Assembly: GCA_014846175.1 (NCBI GenBank)
Contig: RKAV01000048.1
Location: forward strand, 1-11,971
Direction: 5' to 3'
Source: a bacterium
GTDB taxonomy: Bacteria > Bacillota_I > Bacilli_A > RF39 > UBA660
DNA: 11,971 nucleotides
Shown: positions 1 through 5,866 of the stretch, in pieces
Position numbering within the stretch: the stretch's first letter is position 1
Layout of the letters: the number at the start of each line of letters is the position of its first letter
The notes under the pieces: generated by a model
Seen by the model: only the letters and a program-made list of their open reading frames with translations
Database searches by the model: none
What the model was told of the DNA's origin: nothing
Translations under genes and position numbers: made by a program

Positions 1-48
1 AATCAGCCATTAATTATGTCTACTTTTATTAAAATATCAAAACTATTC

Positions 49-86
49 AAAAAAAGAGGCATATTCCTTTTTGAACATGCCTCTTT
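49..86 (-). terminator. Rho-independent terminator of the prsA-like gene
   Basis: Read leftward, the arms 86-77 and 62-53 form a 10-bp stem (AAAGAGGCAT on one side). The inner bases can extend the stem by about three pairs. It runs directly into a run of seven T's (A's at 49-55 on the plus strand). It lies about 45 bases past the prsA stop codon with no other gene between. This is a textbook intrinsic terminator. Confidence 0.9.
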
Positions 87-131
87 GTCAACAATCTGAG
101 ACTAGTTTAATTAACTAGTTTTCTTTTGTTC

Positions 132-1145
132 TTAACTATTAGATGTATTACTTGATTTAGCATTTTCTATTAACTTATTCATATATTCATCATAATCTTT
201 CTTTAAAGAATCATCTTTAAATTCAAGCCCAGCTTTCTTTCTAACTTCAATTAAAGTTTCATAACGAAGTGATGCATTAGCCTTAAGTTTTTCATCTTTT
301 AATTTATCTAGAATATCAGCTTTCTTATCTTTTAAAGAAGCCTTTTTCTTTTGATCAACTTTTAATATAATATGATATCCATAAGCTGATTTAACTGGTT
401 CAGTTGTGTATTTACCTTTTTCAAGTTTAATAGAGGCGTTTAGGAATGCTTCATCCATACCACTATCCTTATTAAAATAATCAATTAAACCACCATCTGT
501 TTTACTACCAGTATCATCACTATACTTTTTAGCAAGTTTAGCAAAATCTGCTCCATCATCTAACTTTTTGATTAACTTTTCTGCTTTTTCTTTAGCTTTC
601 TTTTCAGCATCTTCTTTTTCTTCTGTAGACATATCATCACTAGTTTTAGCTTTGATTAATATATGTCTTACTTTCATATCTCCGATAACTTCTTCATCAT
701 AGTATTTTTGTACTTCGTCATCCTTGATATTATCTTTGATATAATCTTCAACTGCTAAATTTCTTTTATACTCTAAAGAAATCATCTTACGTAGCTCATC
801 AATACTTTCTACTCCTAAATATTGTTTTGCTGCTTTTAGGAAAGTTTCATCATTATCACCATATTGTGATTTCATTTGACTTATTTGATTATCTATATAC
901 TTAGTTTCATCATCAGTTGTTTTATATTTCTTATCTAAAATATTATGGTCAATCATATCAATTAAGATATTAATACCATACTTATCTCTTAAATCTTCAT
1001 ATAAAGTTTCTGCATCTATTTTTCCACCCTTATATTTAACAATGGTAGAATTTTTCTCAAGCTCAGCTTTCTTTCCACAACCTGTAACTAATACACAAAC
1101 TAAAACTATAAGTAATAGAAATGCTATACCTTTTTTCTTTTGCAC
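132..1145 (-). CDS. prsA: PrsA-like foldase lipoprotein (parvulin-type peptidyl-prolyl isomerase)
   Basis: This is probably a membrane-anchored extracytoplasmic foldase that helps secreted proteins fold after export. The predicted 337-residue protein starts with a basic n-region (MQKKK), a hydrophobic core, and a lipobox VTGC with the lipidated Cys at 23. A parvulin-type rotamase domain follows at about 158-264, opening with VRHILIK and closing with GYHII. Helical, Lys-rich segments flank it, as in PrsA. GTG at 1145 is chosen because AAGGAGGG (1160-1153) lies 7 bases upstream. An in-frame ATG at 1163 has a weaker GGAG. The longest frame, from TTG at 1178, would begin at about the predicted transcription start. 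The length is slightly above B. subtilis PrsA. The gene is monocistronic, with its own promoter and terminator. Which client proteins it serves cannot be read from the sequence. Confidence 0.9.
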   Translation of the reverse strand: MQKKKGIAFLLLIVLVCVLVTGCGKKAELEKNSTIVKYKGGKIDAETLYEDLRDKYGINILIDMIDHNILDKKYKTTDDETKYIDNQISQMKSQYGDNDETFLKAAKQYLGVESIDELRKMISLEYKRNLAVEDYIKDNIKDDEVQKYYDEEVIGDMKVRHILIKAKTSDDMSTEEKEDAEKKAKEKAEKLIKKLDDGADFAKLAKKYSDDTGSKTDGGLIDYFNKDSGMDEAFLNASIKLEKGKYTTEPVKSAYGYHIILKVDQKKKASLKDKKADILDKLKDEKLKANASLRYETLIEVRKKAGLEFKDDSLKKDYDEYMNKLIENAKSSNTSNS

Positions 1146-1152
1146 GTTTTTT

Positions 1153-1160
1153 CCCTCCTT
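1153..1160 (-). promoter_or_regulatory. Ribosome binding site deciding the prsA start
   Basis: AAGGAGGG on the minus strand, 7 bases before GTG 1145. It is the strongest Shine-Dalgarno near the gene's 5' end and lies inside the longer reading frame, which argues for the internal GTG start. Confidence 0.75.
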
Positions 1161-1182
1161 CATGTTATCTCCATGCAATATA

Positions 1183-1211
1183 ATGATAACAAACCTTTAA
1201 GAAATAAGCAA
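1183..1211 (-). promoter_or_regulatory. Promoter of the prsA-like gene (extended -10)
   Basis: Minus strand: -35 TTGCTT (1211-1206), 17-base spacer, -10 TATCAT (1188-1183), preceded by TGT, which makes an extended -10. The predicted transcription start is near 1176. That leaves a short leader before the GTG start and excludes the upstream TTG. Confidence 0.7.
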
Positions 1212-1229
1212 GAAATGTTCAAAAATAAA

Positions 1230-1258
1230 TTGACATGAAAATACTTTAAAAGTATCAT
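1230..1258 (+). promoter_or_regulatory. Promoter of the GNAT gene
   Basis: A perfect -35 TTGACA (1230-1235), a 17-base spacer and -10 TATCAT (1253-1258), 25 bases before the GNAT start codon. This is a strong sigma-A type match. It is divergent from the prsA promoter, with only 18 bases between the two -35 boxes. Confidence 0.8.
1241..1255. promoter_or_regulatory. Candidate operator: perfect 15-bp palindrome in the GNAT promoter
   Basis: ATACTTTAAAAGTAT is an exact inverted repeat around its central A. It lies between the -35 and -10 boxes and covers the first three bases of the -10. The position suits a repressor site, but the sequence is AT-only apart from one C/G pair, and I recognise no regulator for it. 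Confidence 0.4.
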
Positions 1259-1283
1259 AAGCTTAGAAAAGGTGTGAGTTATT

Positions 1284-1763
1284 ATGATAAATTTAAGAAC
1301 TATTAATTTAGAAAAGGTAGATAAAATTAAACATTATAATCTTATAATGAAACTTAATAGAGATAAAGGTGTTAATGACTATATCTCTCATAATTTTATT
1401 TCTTTTCTTGATAAGTATGCAGCAGAAACTGATGATAAGATGGAGATTGGTAAGTGCTATGTAGTAAATAAAGATAAGAAAAATATTGGTGTAGTTGGTA
1501 CTTTAAGAATGTCAAGTACAGGAGTAGTAGAAGTATGGTATAGCATTGATAAAGACTTAAGAGGAAAAGGTTATGGGGAGAAAGTACTTGCTCAAGTAAC
1601 TCCTTATCTAATAGAAAATATTAAAGGTTTAAATGATATAGAACTTAGAATAAATAAAAATAATAAAGCTAGTAAAAAAGTAGCAGAAAAAAATGGTTAT
1701 GACTTATATTATGAAGATAAAGATTTTGGGATAGATATCTATCATTATTTTGGAAAACACTAA
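1284..1763 (+). CDS. GNAT-family N-acetyltransferase
   Basis: A 159-residue, single-domain, probably cytoplasmic acetyltransferase that would transfer an acetyl group from acetyl-CoA to an amine. The acetyl-CoA loop RGKGYG is visible at 93-98, after the hydrophobic strand VVEVWYSID (81-89). The C-terminal motif NKNNKASKKVAEKNGY (124-139) is the usual GNAT region in which an Asn and the following helix contact CoA. The length is normal for the family. The start ATG has AAAGGTG nine bases upstream. The substrate cannot be told; ribosomal-protein, small-amine and drug acetyltransferases all share this fold. The gene has its own promoter with a palindrome inside it, and no clear terminator follows before the small peptide genes. 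Confidence 0.85.
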   Translation: MINLRTINLEKVDKIKHYNLIMKLNRDKGVNDYISHNFISFLDKYAAETDDKMEIGKCYVVNKDKKNIGVVGTLRMSSTGVVEVWYSIDKDLRGKGYGEKVLAQVTPYLIENIKGLNDIELRINKNNKASKKVAEKNGYDLYYEDKDFGIDIYHYFGKH

Positions 1764-1783
1764 AAAACATTCTTTAAACAATC

Positions 1784-1810
1784 ACACATTTAGAAAAATA
1801 CCATAAAATA
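1784..1810 (+). promoter_or_regulatory. Candidate sigma-K-type sporulation promoter
   Basis: AC at 1784-1785, then 16 bases, then CATAAAATA at 1802-1810. This matches the B. subtilis sigma-K pattern AC-N16/17-CATANNNTA. It lies 33 bases before the first of two small spore-protein-like genes, and no good TTGACA/TATAAT pair competes there. The short motif in AT-rich DNA could arise by chance, but the agreement with gene content strengthens it. Confidence 0.5.
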
Positions 1811-1843
1811 ATGTGAACACTAGAAAAAAAGGAGGATTAATTT

Positions 1844-1924
1844 ATGGGTAATTGCAATTCGTCAAGTGCTATTATTTTAGTACTATTTATCTTACTAGTA
1901 ATCATTATAGGTGCCTATATTTAA
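1844..1924 (+). CDS. Small YjcZ-like sporulation-type peptide (26 aa)
   Basis: The peptide begins MGNCNSSS and continues as one hydrophobic span (about 9-24) ending GAYI. A short polar Cys/Gly/Ser head followed by a single Ile/Leu/Val stretch is the pattern of YjcZ-family sporulation peptides in Bacillota, though this copy is Gly-poor. AAAAAAAGGAGG ends 8 bases before ATG 1844, a very strong ribosome site. The second small gene follows 21 bases later, and both end at one terminator, so they are likely co-transcribed. An inferred role is a spore-coat or mother-cell membrane peptide. A generic small membrane peptide is the alternative. Confidence 0.65.
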   Translation: MGNCNSSSAIILVLFILLVIIIGAYI

Positions 1925-1945
1925 TTTTTTAAGGGAGGTGTTAAA

Positions 1946-2074
1946 ATGTCTTGTTCAAACAATCAACCAGTAACAACTTCTTGTGGATGTTCTAAACCTA
2001 GAAATAGTTTCGTTATAATTATAGTTTTATATATCTTATTAGCTATTATTTTAGGAAGTGTTTGTACTTGGTAG
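1946..2074 (+). CDS. Small cysteine-containing single-span peptide (42 aa), YjcZ-like
   Basis: The N-terminal half is polar and Cys-rich (Cys at 3, 13, 15). RN at 19-20 precedes a hydrophobic span at about 22-37, and the peptide ends GSVCTW with a fourth Cys at 40. The ribosome site GGGAGGTG ends 5 bases before ATG 1946. It has the same architecture as the preceding 26-residue peptide and shares its transcription unit, so I infer a related spore-associated membrane or coat role. The several cysteines could allow disulfide cross-linking or metal binding, which is speculation. The family assignment is by architecture, not by a decisive motif. Confidence 0.6.
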   Translation: MSCSNNQPVTTSCGCSKPRNSFVIIIVLYILLAIILGSVCTW

Positions 2075-2079
2075 TTAAA

Positions 2080-2108
2080 CCTTAGAGCTTTGTTTCTAAG
2101 GCTTTTTT
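2080..2108 (+). terminator. Terminator of the small-peptide unit
   Basis: CCTTAGA (2080-2086) pairs with TCTAAGG (2095-2101) around an 8-base loop. A T-run follows at 2103-2108. It sits 6 bases after the stop codon of the 42-residue peptide. Confidence 0.85.
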
Positions 2109-2163
2109 CTTAAAATAAGTATATAAATAAACTAAAATGTAAAAACTAAGTATGGTGATTATT

Positions 2164-2664
2164 ATGTATTATTATTTATCATACTTTTTTATTTTTTCTA
2201 TAATTGGTTATATTTATGAAAATATTCTTCATTTAATTTTTCATCATCATTTAACTAATAATCCATTTGTAGGACCTTGGATGCCAGTATATGGATTTGG
2301 AATAGTGGTAATGTTACTAATTGAAAAGTTTGCTTTTACTAAGTTTAATATTTCTAAATGGGGAAAGATTTTAATAACACTATTATTAAATTTTTTTACC
2401 TTAACTATTCTTGAATTAATTGGTGGCCACTTAGTAGAATTTTTTCTTCATAAATCTTATTGGGATTATAGTAGTTTTAGATTTAATTATGGTAAATATA
2501 TAGCAGTTGAAGTATCACTTGGGTGGGTTATTGCTAGTTATATATTTTTATTTATAGCAAGAAAATACTTGGATAAGATAGTACCTAAAGTACCTAGAAT
2601 TTTAACTAATATATTTATTATAATTTTCTTAATAGATTTTATTTATTCTTTCTTTATAAAATAA
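2164..2664 (+). CDS. CmpB-type multispan membrane protein (putative ABC-transporter type IV family)
   Basis: A 166-residue integral membrane protein with about four to five hydrophobic spans (roughly 3-25, 41-57, 66-88, 113-133, 148-164). Motifs I associate with the PF06541 'putative ABC-transporter type IV' family are visible: IGYIYEN near the N-terminus, GPWMPVYGFG (37-46), TILELIGGHLVE (81-92) and WDYS (100-103). Its biochemical role is unknown, and the family name does not prove transport. ATG 2164 is chosen because GGTG (2154-2157) lies six bases upstream, a spacing repeated at other genes here. An in-frame ATG at 2152 has no ribosome site. No transporter ATPase is adjacent, and the gene appears to stand alone. 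Confidence 0.75.
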   Translation: MYYYLSYFFIFSIIGYIYENILHLIFHHHLTNNPFVGPWMPVYGFGIVVMLLIEKFAFTKFNISKWGKILITLLLNFFTLTILELIGGHLVEFFLHKSYWDYSSFRFNYGKYIAVEVSLGWVIASYIFLFIARKYLDKIVPKVPRILTNIFIIIFLIDFIYSFFIK

Positions 2665-2692
2665 TTAGTACGAGATATCTTAAAAAATTAAT

Positions 2693-2729
2693 TATTTAAT
2701 TAAAAACTATTTTCAAAATTAATTAAATA
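2693..2729. repeat. AT-only 11-bp inverted repeat
   Basis: The arms 2693-2703 and 2719-2729 are exact reverse complements around a 15-base loop. The right arm overlaps the start of the direct repeat that flanks rhuM. The repeat is made only of A and T and is not followed by a T-run, so it is at best a weak terminator of the preceding membrane gene. Confidence 0.5.
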
Positions 2730-2748
2730 TATTATAAGTTAGATGTGA
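2724..2748 (+). repeat. Left copy of 25-bp direct repeat flanking rhuM
   Basis: The 25 bases here recur at 3861-3885 with one mismatch (G at 2738, A at 3875). The shared core ends TTAGATGTGA. The bases on either side differ between the copies, so the repeat has sharp edges. It could be a target duplication, an attachment site or a paired regulatory site. Confidence 0.85.
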
Positions 2749-2771
2749 GTACAAAAATAGTGAGCTTATGG

Positions 2772-2800
2772 TTAAGAAAAAGTTAGAATTATAGTATAAT
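2772..2800 (+). promoter_or_regulatory. Promoter of the RhuM-family gene
   Basis: -35 TTAAGA (2772-2777), 17-base spacer and a perfect -10 TATAAT (2795-2800), giving a transcription start about 22 bases before ATG 2830. It lies inside the direct repeats, so the gene carries its own promoter. Confidence 0.7.
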
Positions 2801-2829
2801 TTAATTAGCAAAAAAGAGGAGAAATTATT

Positions 2830-3846
2830 ATGAAAAATTTACAAATTAGAAATTCTACAGCTGAGTTTTTAATATTTACAAAGCAAAATAAAGAAAAGAC
2901 TATTGAGGTTATAGTTGATGAAGAATCTGTATGGTTAAGTCAAAAATTAATGGCTGAACTATTTGGAACTACTAGAAATAATATTACTATGCACTTAAAA
3001 GAGATTTTTAATAAAGAATTGAATGAAAACGCAGTATGTAAGTATTTCTTACATACTGCTGAAGATGGTAAAAACTATAATACAAAGTATTATAATCTAG
3101 ATGTTATTATTGCAGTTGGTTTTAAAGTTAATAGTCAAAGAGCAATAGACTTTAGATTATGGGCTATTAATGTATTAAAACAATATTCTGTTAAGGGTTA
3201 TCTACTAGATAAAGAGAGACTTAAAAATGGTTCTTTTCTAGGTGAAAACTATTTTGATGAATTATTACAAGAAATTAGGGAAATAAGAATTAGTGAGAGA
3301 AACTTTTATCAGAAAATTACTGACATATATTCTACTAGTTTAGACTATAATTCTAAGTCGCCATTAACACAAGAGTTTTTTAAAACAGTTCAAAATAAGA
3401 TGCATTATGCAACTCATGGGAATACAGCAGCTGAGGTTATTGTGGAGCGAGCAAATCATGAAAAAGAGCATATGGGCTTAACGAATTGGAAGAACTCACC
3501 AAATGGTAAAATAATGGTAAGTGATGTTGTTATTGCTAAAAATTACTTAACAAAGAATGAACTTAAATCACTAGAAAGAATAGTTACAATGTATTTAGAT
3601 TATGCTGAAGATCAAGCAGAAAGACATATTCCTATGACCATGGAAGATTGGAAAAATAGACTTGATATATTTCTACAATTTAACGAGCGAGATATATTAG
3701 ATAATCCAGGGAAAGTTTCTCATAAAGTTGCTGAAAGTTTTGCACTATCAGAATTTGAAAAATATAGGGTAGTTCAAGATAGACTGTTTGAATCTGATTT
3801 TGATAAATTTTTATTGGATATGAGAAAAGAAGATTGTATTAAATAA
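2830..3846 (+). CDS. rhuM: RhuM-family protein (virulence protein RhuM-like, function unknown)
   Basis: The 338-residue length is typical of the RhuM family, named after a gene on a Salmonella pathogenicity island and common in phage-derived and genomic-island contexts. A helix-turn-helix-like segment resembling phage antirepressor/ORF6N domains is visible at about 34-60 (VWLSQKLMAELFG and following). The family block YYNLDVIIAVGFKVNSQ (87-103) is followed by FRLWA (108-112). The C-terminal half is helical with charged residues, including HEKEHMG at 210-216. GAGGAG ends 9 bases before the ATG. The gene is monocistronic, with its own promoter and terminator, and bracketed by direct repeats. 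DNA binding is inferred, the biochemical activity is unknown, and 'virulence' is only a family name. Confidence 0.85.
   Translation: MKNLQIRNSTAEFLIFTKQNKEKTIEVIVDEESVWLSQKLMAELFGTTRNNITMHLKEIFNKELNENAVCKYFLHTAEDGKNYNTKYYNLDVIIAVGFKVNSQRAIDFRLWAINVLKQYSVKGYLLDKERLKNGSFLGENYFDELLQEIREIRISERNFYQKITDIYSTSLDYNSKSPLTQEFFKTVQNKMHYATHGNTAAEVIVERANHEKEHMGLTNWKNSPNGKIMVSDVVIAKNYLTKNELKSLERIVTMYLDYAEDQAERHIPMTMEDWKNRLDIFLQFNERDILDNPGKVSHKVAESFALSEFEKYRVVQDRLFESDFDKFLLDMRKEDCIK
3031..3059. repeat. Perfect 12-bp inverted repeat inside rhuM
   Basis: GCAGTATGTAAG (3031-3042) and CTTACATACTGC (3048-3059) are exact reverse complements around a 5-base loop. The hairpin is coding (residues 68-77) and is not followed by a T-run. 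It is far more stable than surrounding AT-rich DNA would give. Confidence 0.85.
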
Positions 3847-3860
3847 AGATGTCAAAAACA

Positions 3861-3885
3861 TAAATATATTATAAATTAGATGTGA
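3861..3885 (+). repeat. Right copy of 25-bp direct repeat flanking rhuM
   Basis: It is 24/25 identical to 2724-2748 and starts 14 bases after the rhuM stop codon. Together the copies bound a unit of 1137 bases (2724-3860) holding only rhuM and its promoter. Confidence 0.85.
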
Positions 3886-3924
3886 TAAGAAATTGTTTTT
3901 ATTCTCACTAATATAAGTATTATA

Positions 3925-3951
3925 AAAAGGAGCTTTATATATACTCCTTTT
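3925..3951. terminator. Bidirectional terminator between rhuM and the HIT gene
   Basis: AAAAGGAG (3925-3932) pairs with CTCCTTTT (3944-3951) around an 11-base loop. T's end the stem on the plus strand, and TTTTT follows it on the minus strand. It ends 2 bases from the HIT stop codon and about 80 bases past the rhuM stop, so it probably serves both converging genes. Confidence 0.75.
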
Positions 3952-3953
3952 CA

Positions 3954-4340
3954 TTAACCAACTAACTTATGATAAATATCTTCTACCTTAGAACAATTAG
4001 AAGCTAGTGGGAATTTATCATTCTTATATCTTGGAATAACATGAATATGAAAGTGTTTTACTTCTTGACCATAATCATTATTTTGAGAGATAGTTAATCC
4101 ATCAATATTTAACTTATCACTTAAGATAGGTTTTAGTTTTTCTTTAATAATATTTAACATATAAATTAAAGTATCATCATCCATTTCATAAAGATTAGCT
4201 TTATGCTCCTTTGGAATAACTAGTAAATGACCATCATTATTAGGATTAATATCTAAGAAAACCTTAACCTTATCATCTTCATATATAGTATAAGATGGAA
4301 TACTACCATCAATAATTTTACAAAATAAACAATCACTCAT
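3954..4340 (-). CDS. hit: HIT-family nucleotide hydrolase/transferase
   Basis: A 128-residue cytoplasmic histidine-triad protein, the usual length for bacterial Hit/HinT enzymes that hydrolyse nucleoside phosphoramidates or dinucleoside polyphosphates. The triad HFHIHV (His 96, 98, 100) is intact. The N-terminal CLFC (Cys 4 and 7) is the zinc-binding pair common in Bacillota members. LDINPNNDGHLLVIPKEH (29-46) is the typical mid-domain strand-loop. ATG 4340 is chosen because AGGAGGA lies about 6 bases upstream and a promoter sits just before it. A longer frame would start upstream of that promoter. The gene is transcribed alone, divergent from the suf operon. The physiological substrate is not evident. 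Confidence 0.9.
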   Translation of the reverse strand: MSDCLFCKIIDGSIPSYTIYEDDKVKVFLDINPNNDGHLLVIPKEHKANLYEMDDDTLIYMLNIIKEKLKPILSDKLNIDGLTISQNNDYGQEVKHFHIHVIPRYKNDKFPLASNCSKVEDIYHKLVG

Positions 4341-4359
4341 AAAAAATCCTCCTAAAAAC

Positions 4360-4388
4360 ATTGTACTTTTTTTAGCTAATTTTGGCAA
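4360..4388 (-). promoter_or_regulatory. Promoter of the HIT gene
   Basis: Minus strand: -35 TTGCCA (4388-4383), 17-base spacer and -10 TACAAT (4365-4360). Transcription would start at about 4353, at the edge of the ribosome site, giving a very short leader. Confidence 0.7.
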
Positions 4389-4393
4389 TATAT

Positions 4394-4422
4394 TATGCAA
4401 AATATAAAAATAATGCTATAAT
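4394..4422 (+). promoter_or_regulatory. Promoter of the suf operon (extended -10)
   Basis: TGCTATAAT (4414-4422) is a full extended -10. The -35 position 17 bases upstream is poor (TATGCA, 4394-4399), as is common with extended -10 promoters. It lies 29 bases before the sufC start. The -35 region sits within a few bases of the divergent HIT promoter, so a single regulator could affect both. Confidence 0.7.
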
Positions 4423-4451
4423 AAAAACGCCAAGAAAGAAAGGTGATATTA

Positions 4452-5216
4452 GTGTTAAATATAGAAAATTTAGTAGTAGATGTTAAAGAAAGTGGAAAGA
4501 AAGTATTAAAAGACTTCTCACTTGATATAAAAGAAGGGGAAATACATGCTATAATGGGTCCTAATGGAGTAGGAAAAAGTACTCTTGCTAAAGTAATTAT
4601 GGGAGATAAGAAATATCTTGTTAAGTCTGGTAGTATCAAATTTAATAATGAAGAAATGCTAGATAAAGAAACAGACTATATAGCAAGATGTGGTATCTAT
4701 TATGTAATGCAAGATCCTAAGACTATAATAGGAGTTACTAATAGAGAAGTATTAAGAACAGCTCTTACTGAAAGAACCGAGGAAAGACTTAATCTTTATA
4801 CCTTTATTAAAGACTTAAATAAAGAAACAGAAGAATTAAAAATGGATAAAGAAATGATTCATCGTTATGTAAATCAAGGATTTTCTGGTGGAGAAAAGAA
4901 GAAAAATGAAGTCTTACAGTTAAAGATACTTAAACCAAAACTTATTCTTTTAGATGAGTTAGATAGTGGATTAGATGTTGATAGTTTAAAAATAGTATGT
5001 GAAAGTATTAATAAATATAAAGAAGAAAATCCTGATACAGCTATTTTAATAATAACTCACTATAGTAGAATATTATCACTAATTCATCCTGATTATGTTC
5101 ATGAGATGATAGATGGAAAGATAGTTAAGACAGGACCATTTGAATTTGCTAAAGAAATAGAAAGCAATGGTTATCTTAGGGAAAATGAAATGAGTGATAA
5201 TGATGCTAGAGAATAA
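4452..5216 (+). CDS. sufC: SufC, ATPase of the SUF Fe-S assembly complex
   Basis: A 254-residue ABC-type ATPase that powers conformational change of the SufB-SufC-SufD scaffold in the cytoplasm. The Walker A motif GPNGVGKST is at 36-44. The signature FSGGEKKK starting near 144 is the Suf-specific version. The Walker B motif LILLDE is at 164-169, followed by LDSGLDVD typical of SufC, and the H-loop His is at 203. The length is normal. GTG 4452 is chosen because AAAGGTG ends six bases before it. A GTG at 4443 lies inside that ribosome site. The gene is first in the operon, and its 3' end overlaps the sufD start. It has no membrane partner, as expected for SufC as opposed to a transporter ATPase. 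Confidence 0.93.
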   Translation: MLNIENLVVDVKESGKKVLKDFSLDIKEGEIHAIMGPNGVGKSTLAKVIMGDKKYLVKSGSIKFNNEEMLDKETDYIARCGIYYVMQDPKTIIGVTNREVLRTALTERTEERLNLYTFIKDLNKETEELKMDKEMIHRYVNQGFSGGEKKKNEVLQLKILKPKLILLDELDSGLDVDSLKIVCESINKYKEENPDTAILIITHYSRILSLIHPDYVHEMIDGKIVKTGPFEFAKEIESNGYLRENEMSDNDARE

Positions 5217-5853
5217 AATATTAGTAGATGATGAAAAGTATATAGAAGTAGATAAAGATAGTAGTTATGTATTTTTAGAAGATGATGTTATTTATCTAAA
5301 TCTAAAAGATAATGTTACTTGCAAATTACTAGTAAAAGCTAAAGTAAACTGTTATATCTTTGTTAATAACTTATCCTCTAAGATAGAAATTCATCTAATG
5401 AATGAAGGAGAAATTAATCTTTTCTTAACAACTATTACTTCTAAAAAAATATTAAATAACATAGTAGTTTATCATGAAGATGAAAATACTAAGAGTAATG
5501 TTATTTGCCATGGAGTAAGTTATAAAGAAGGAGATTTAACCTTTAATATTGATGGGGTAGTACCTAAAGGATTAAAAAATTGTATTTGTAATCAAGATAG
5601 TATGATTCATCCATTTGCTATGGCCAAAGGAGAGATAAATCCTAATCTTTATATAGATGAATTTGATGTAGTTGCTAATCATTCAGCTTATATTGGACCA
5701 TTTCCTAGTGATATTATCTTTTATTTAAAAACTAAAGGAATAGGTTCAAAAGAAAGTAGGCGACTACTATTAGAGTCCTTTTTACTAAACGATGCAAAAG
5801 ATGATAACTATATTAAACTAATAAATGATAATATCTTAAAAATAATAAGTTAG
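5203..5853 (+). CDS. sufD: SufD-like protein, short form lacking the N-terminal domain
   Basis: SufD partners SufB in the Fe-S scaffold. This version has 216 residues, against roughly 400 or more in B. subtilis and E. coli. What remains resembles the C-terminal beta-helix half plus the final helices: HPFAMAKGEINPNLYIDE (136-153), ANHSAYIG (158-165, with His 160 aligned by eye to the functional SufD His, E. coli H360) and FYLKTKGIGSKESRRLLLESF (173-193). The start is not certain: ATG 5203 follows a GAGTG element by six bases, while GTG 5194 and ATG 5200 are in frame. It overlaps the sufC end by 14 bases, suggesting coupled translation. No frameshift is visible, so the shortness looks like a stable form, not decay. 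Confidence 0.8.
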   Translation: MLENKILVDDEKYIEVDKDSSYVFLEDDVIYLNLKDNVTCKLLVKAKVNCYIFVNNLSSKIEIHLMNEGEINLFLTTITSKKILNNIVVYHEDENTKSNVICHGVSYKEGDLTFNIDGVVPKGLKNCICNQDSMIHPFAMAKGEINPNLYIDEFDVVANHSAYIGPFPSDIIFYLKTKGIGSKESRRLLLESFLLNDAKDDNYIKLINDNILKIIS

Positions 5854-5866
5854 GAGGTGTTTTTTC

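Noticed and set aside
101..119. ACTAGTT/AACTAGT inverted repeat just after the prsA stop
   Set aside because: A short 7-bp stem without a T-run in the transcribed direction; the real terminator is the one at 49-86.
1146..1178. N-terminal extension of the PrsA-like protein from TTG 1178
   Set aside because: It would begin at about the predicted transcription start and place acidic residues before the signal peptide. The GTG at 1145 has the best ribosome site.
2724..3885. Insertion sequence or CRISPR interpretation of the 25-bp repeats
   Set aside because: There is no transposase, no terminal inverted repeats and only two copies more than 1 kb apart, so neither a classical IS nor a CRISPR array fits.
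4341..4400. N-terminal extension of the HIT protein by 20 residues
   Set aside because: The extension starts upstream of a good promoter for the gene, and a strong ribosome site serves the internal ATG at 4340.
4376..4639. 87-residue reading frame on the minus strand across the sufC start
   Set aside because: It is antisense to the suf promoter and the first third of sufC, has no ribosome site and has the composition of a shadow frame.
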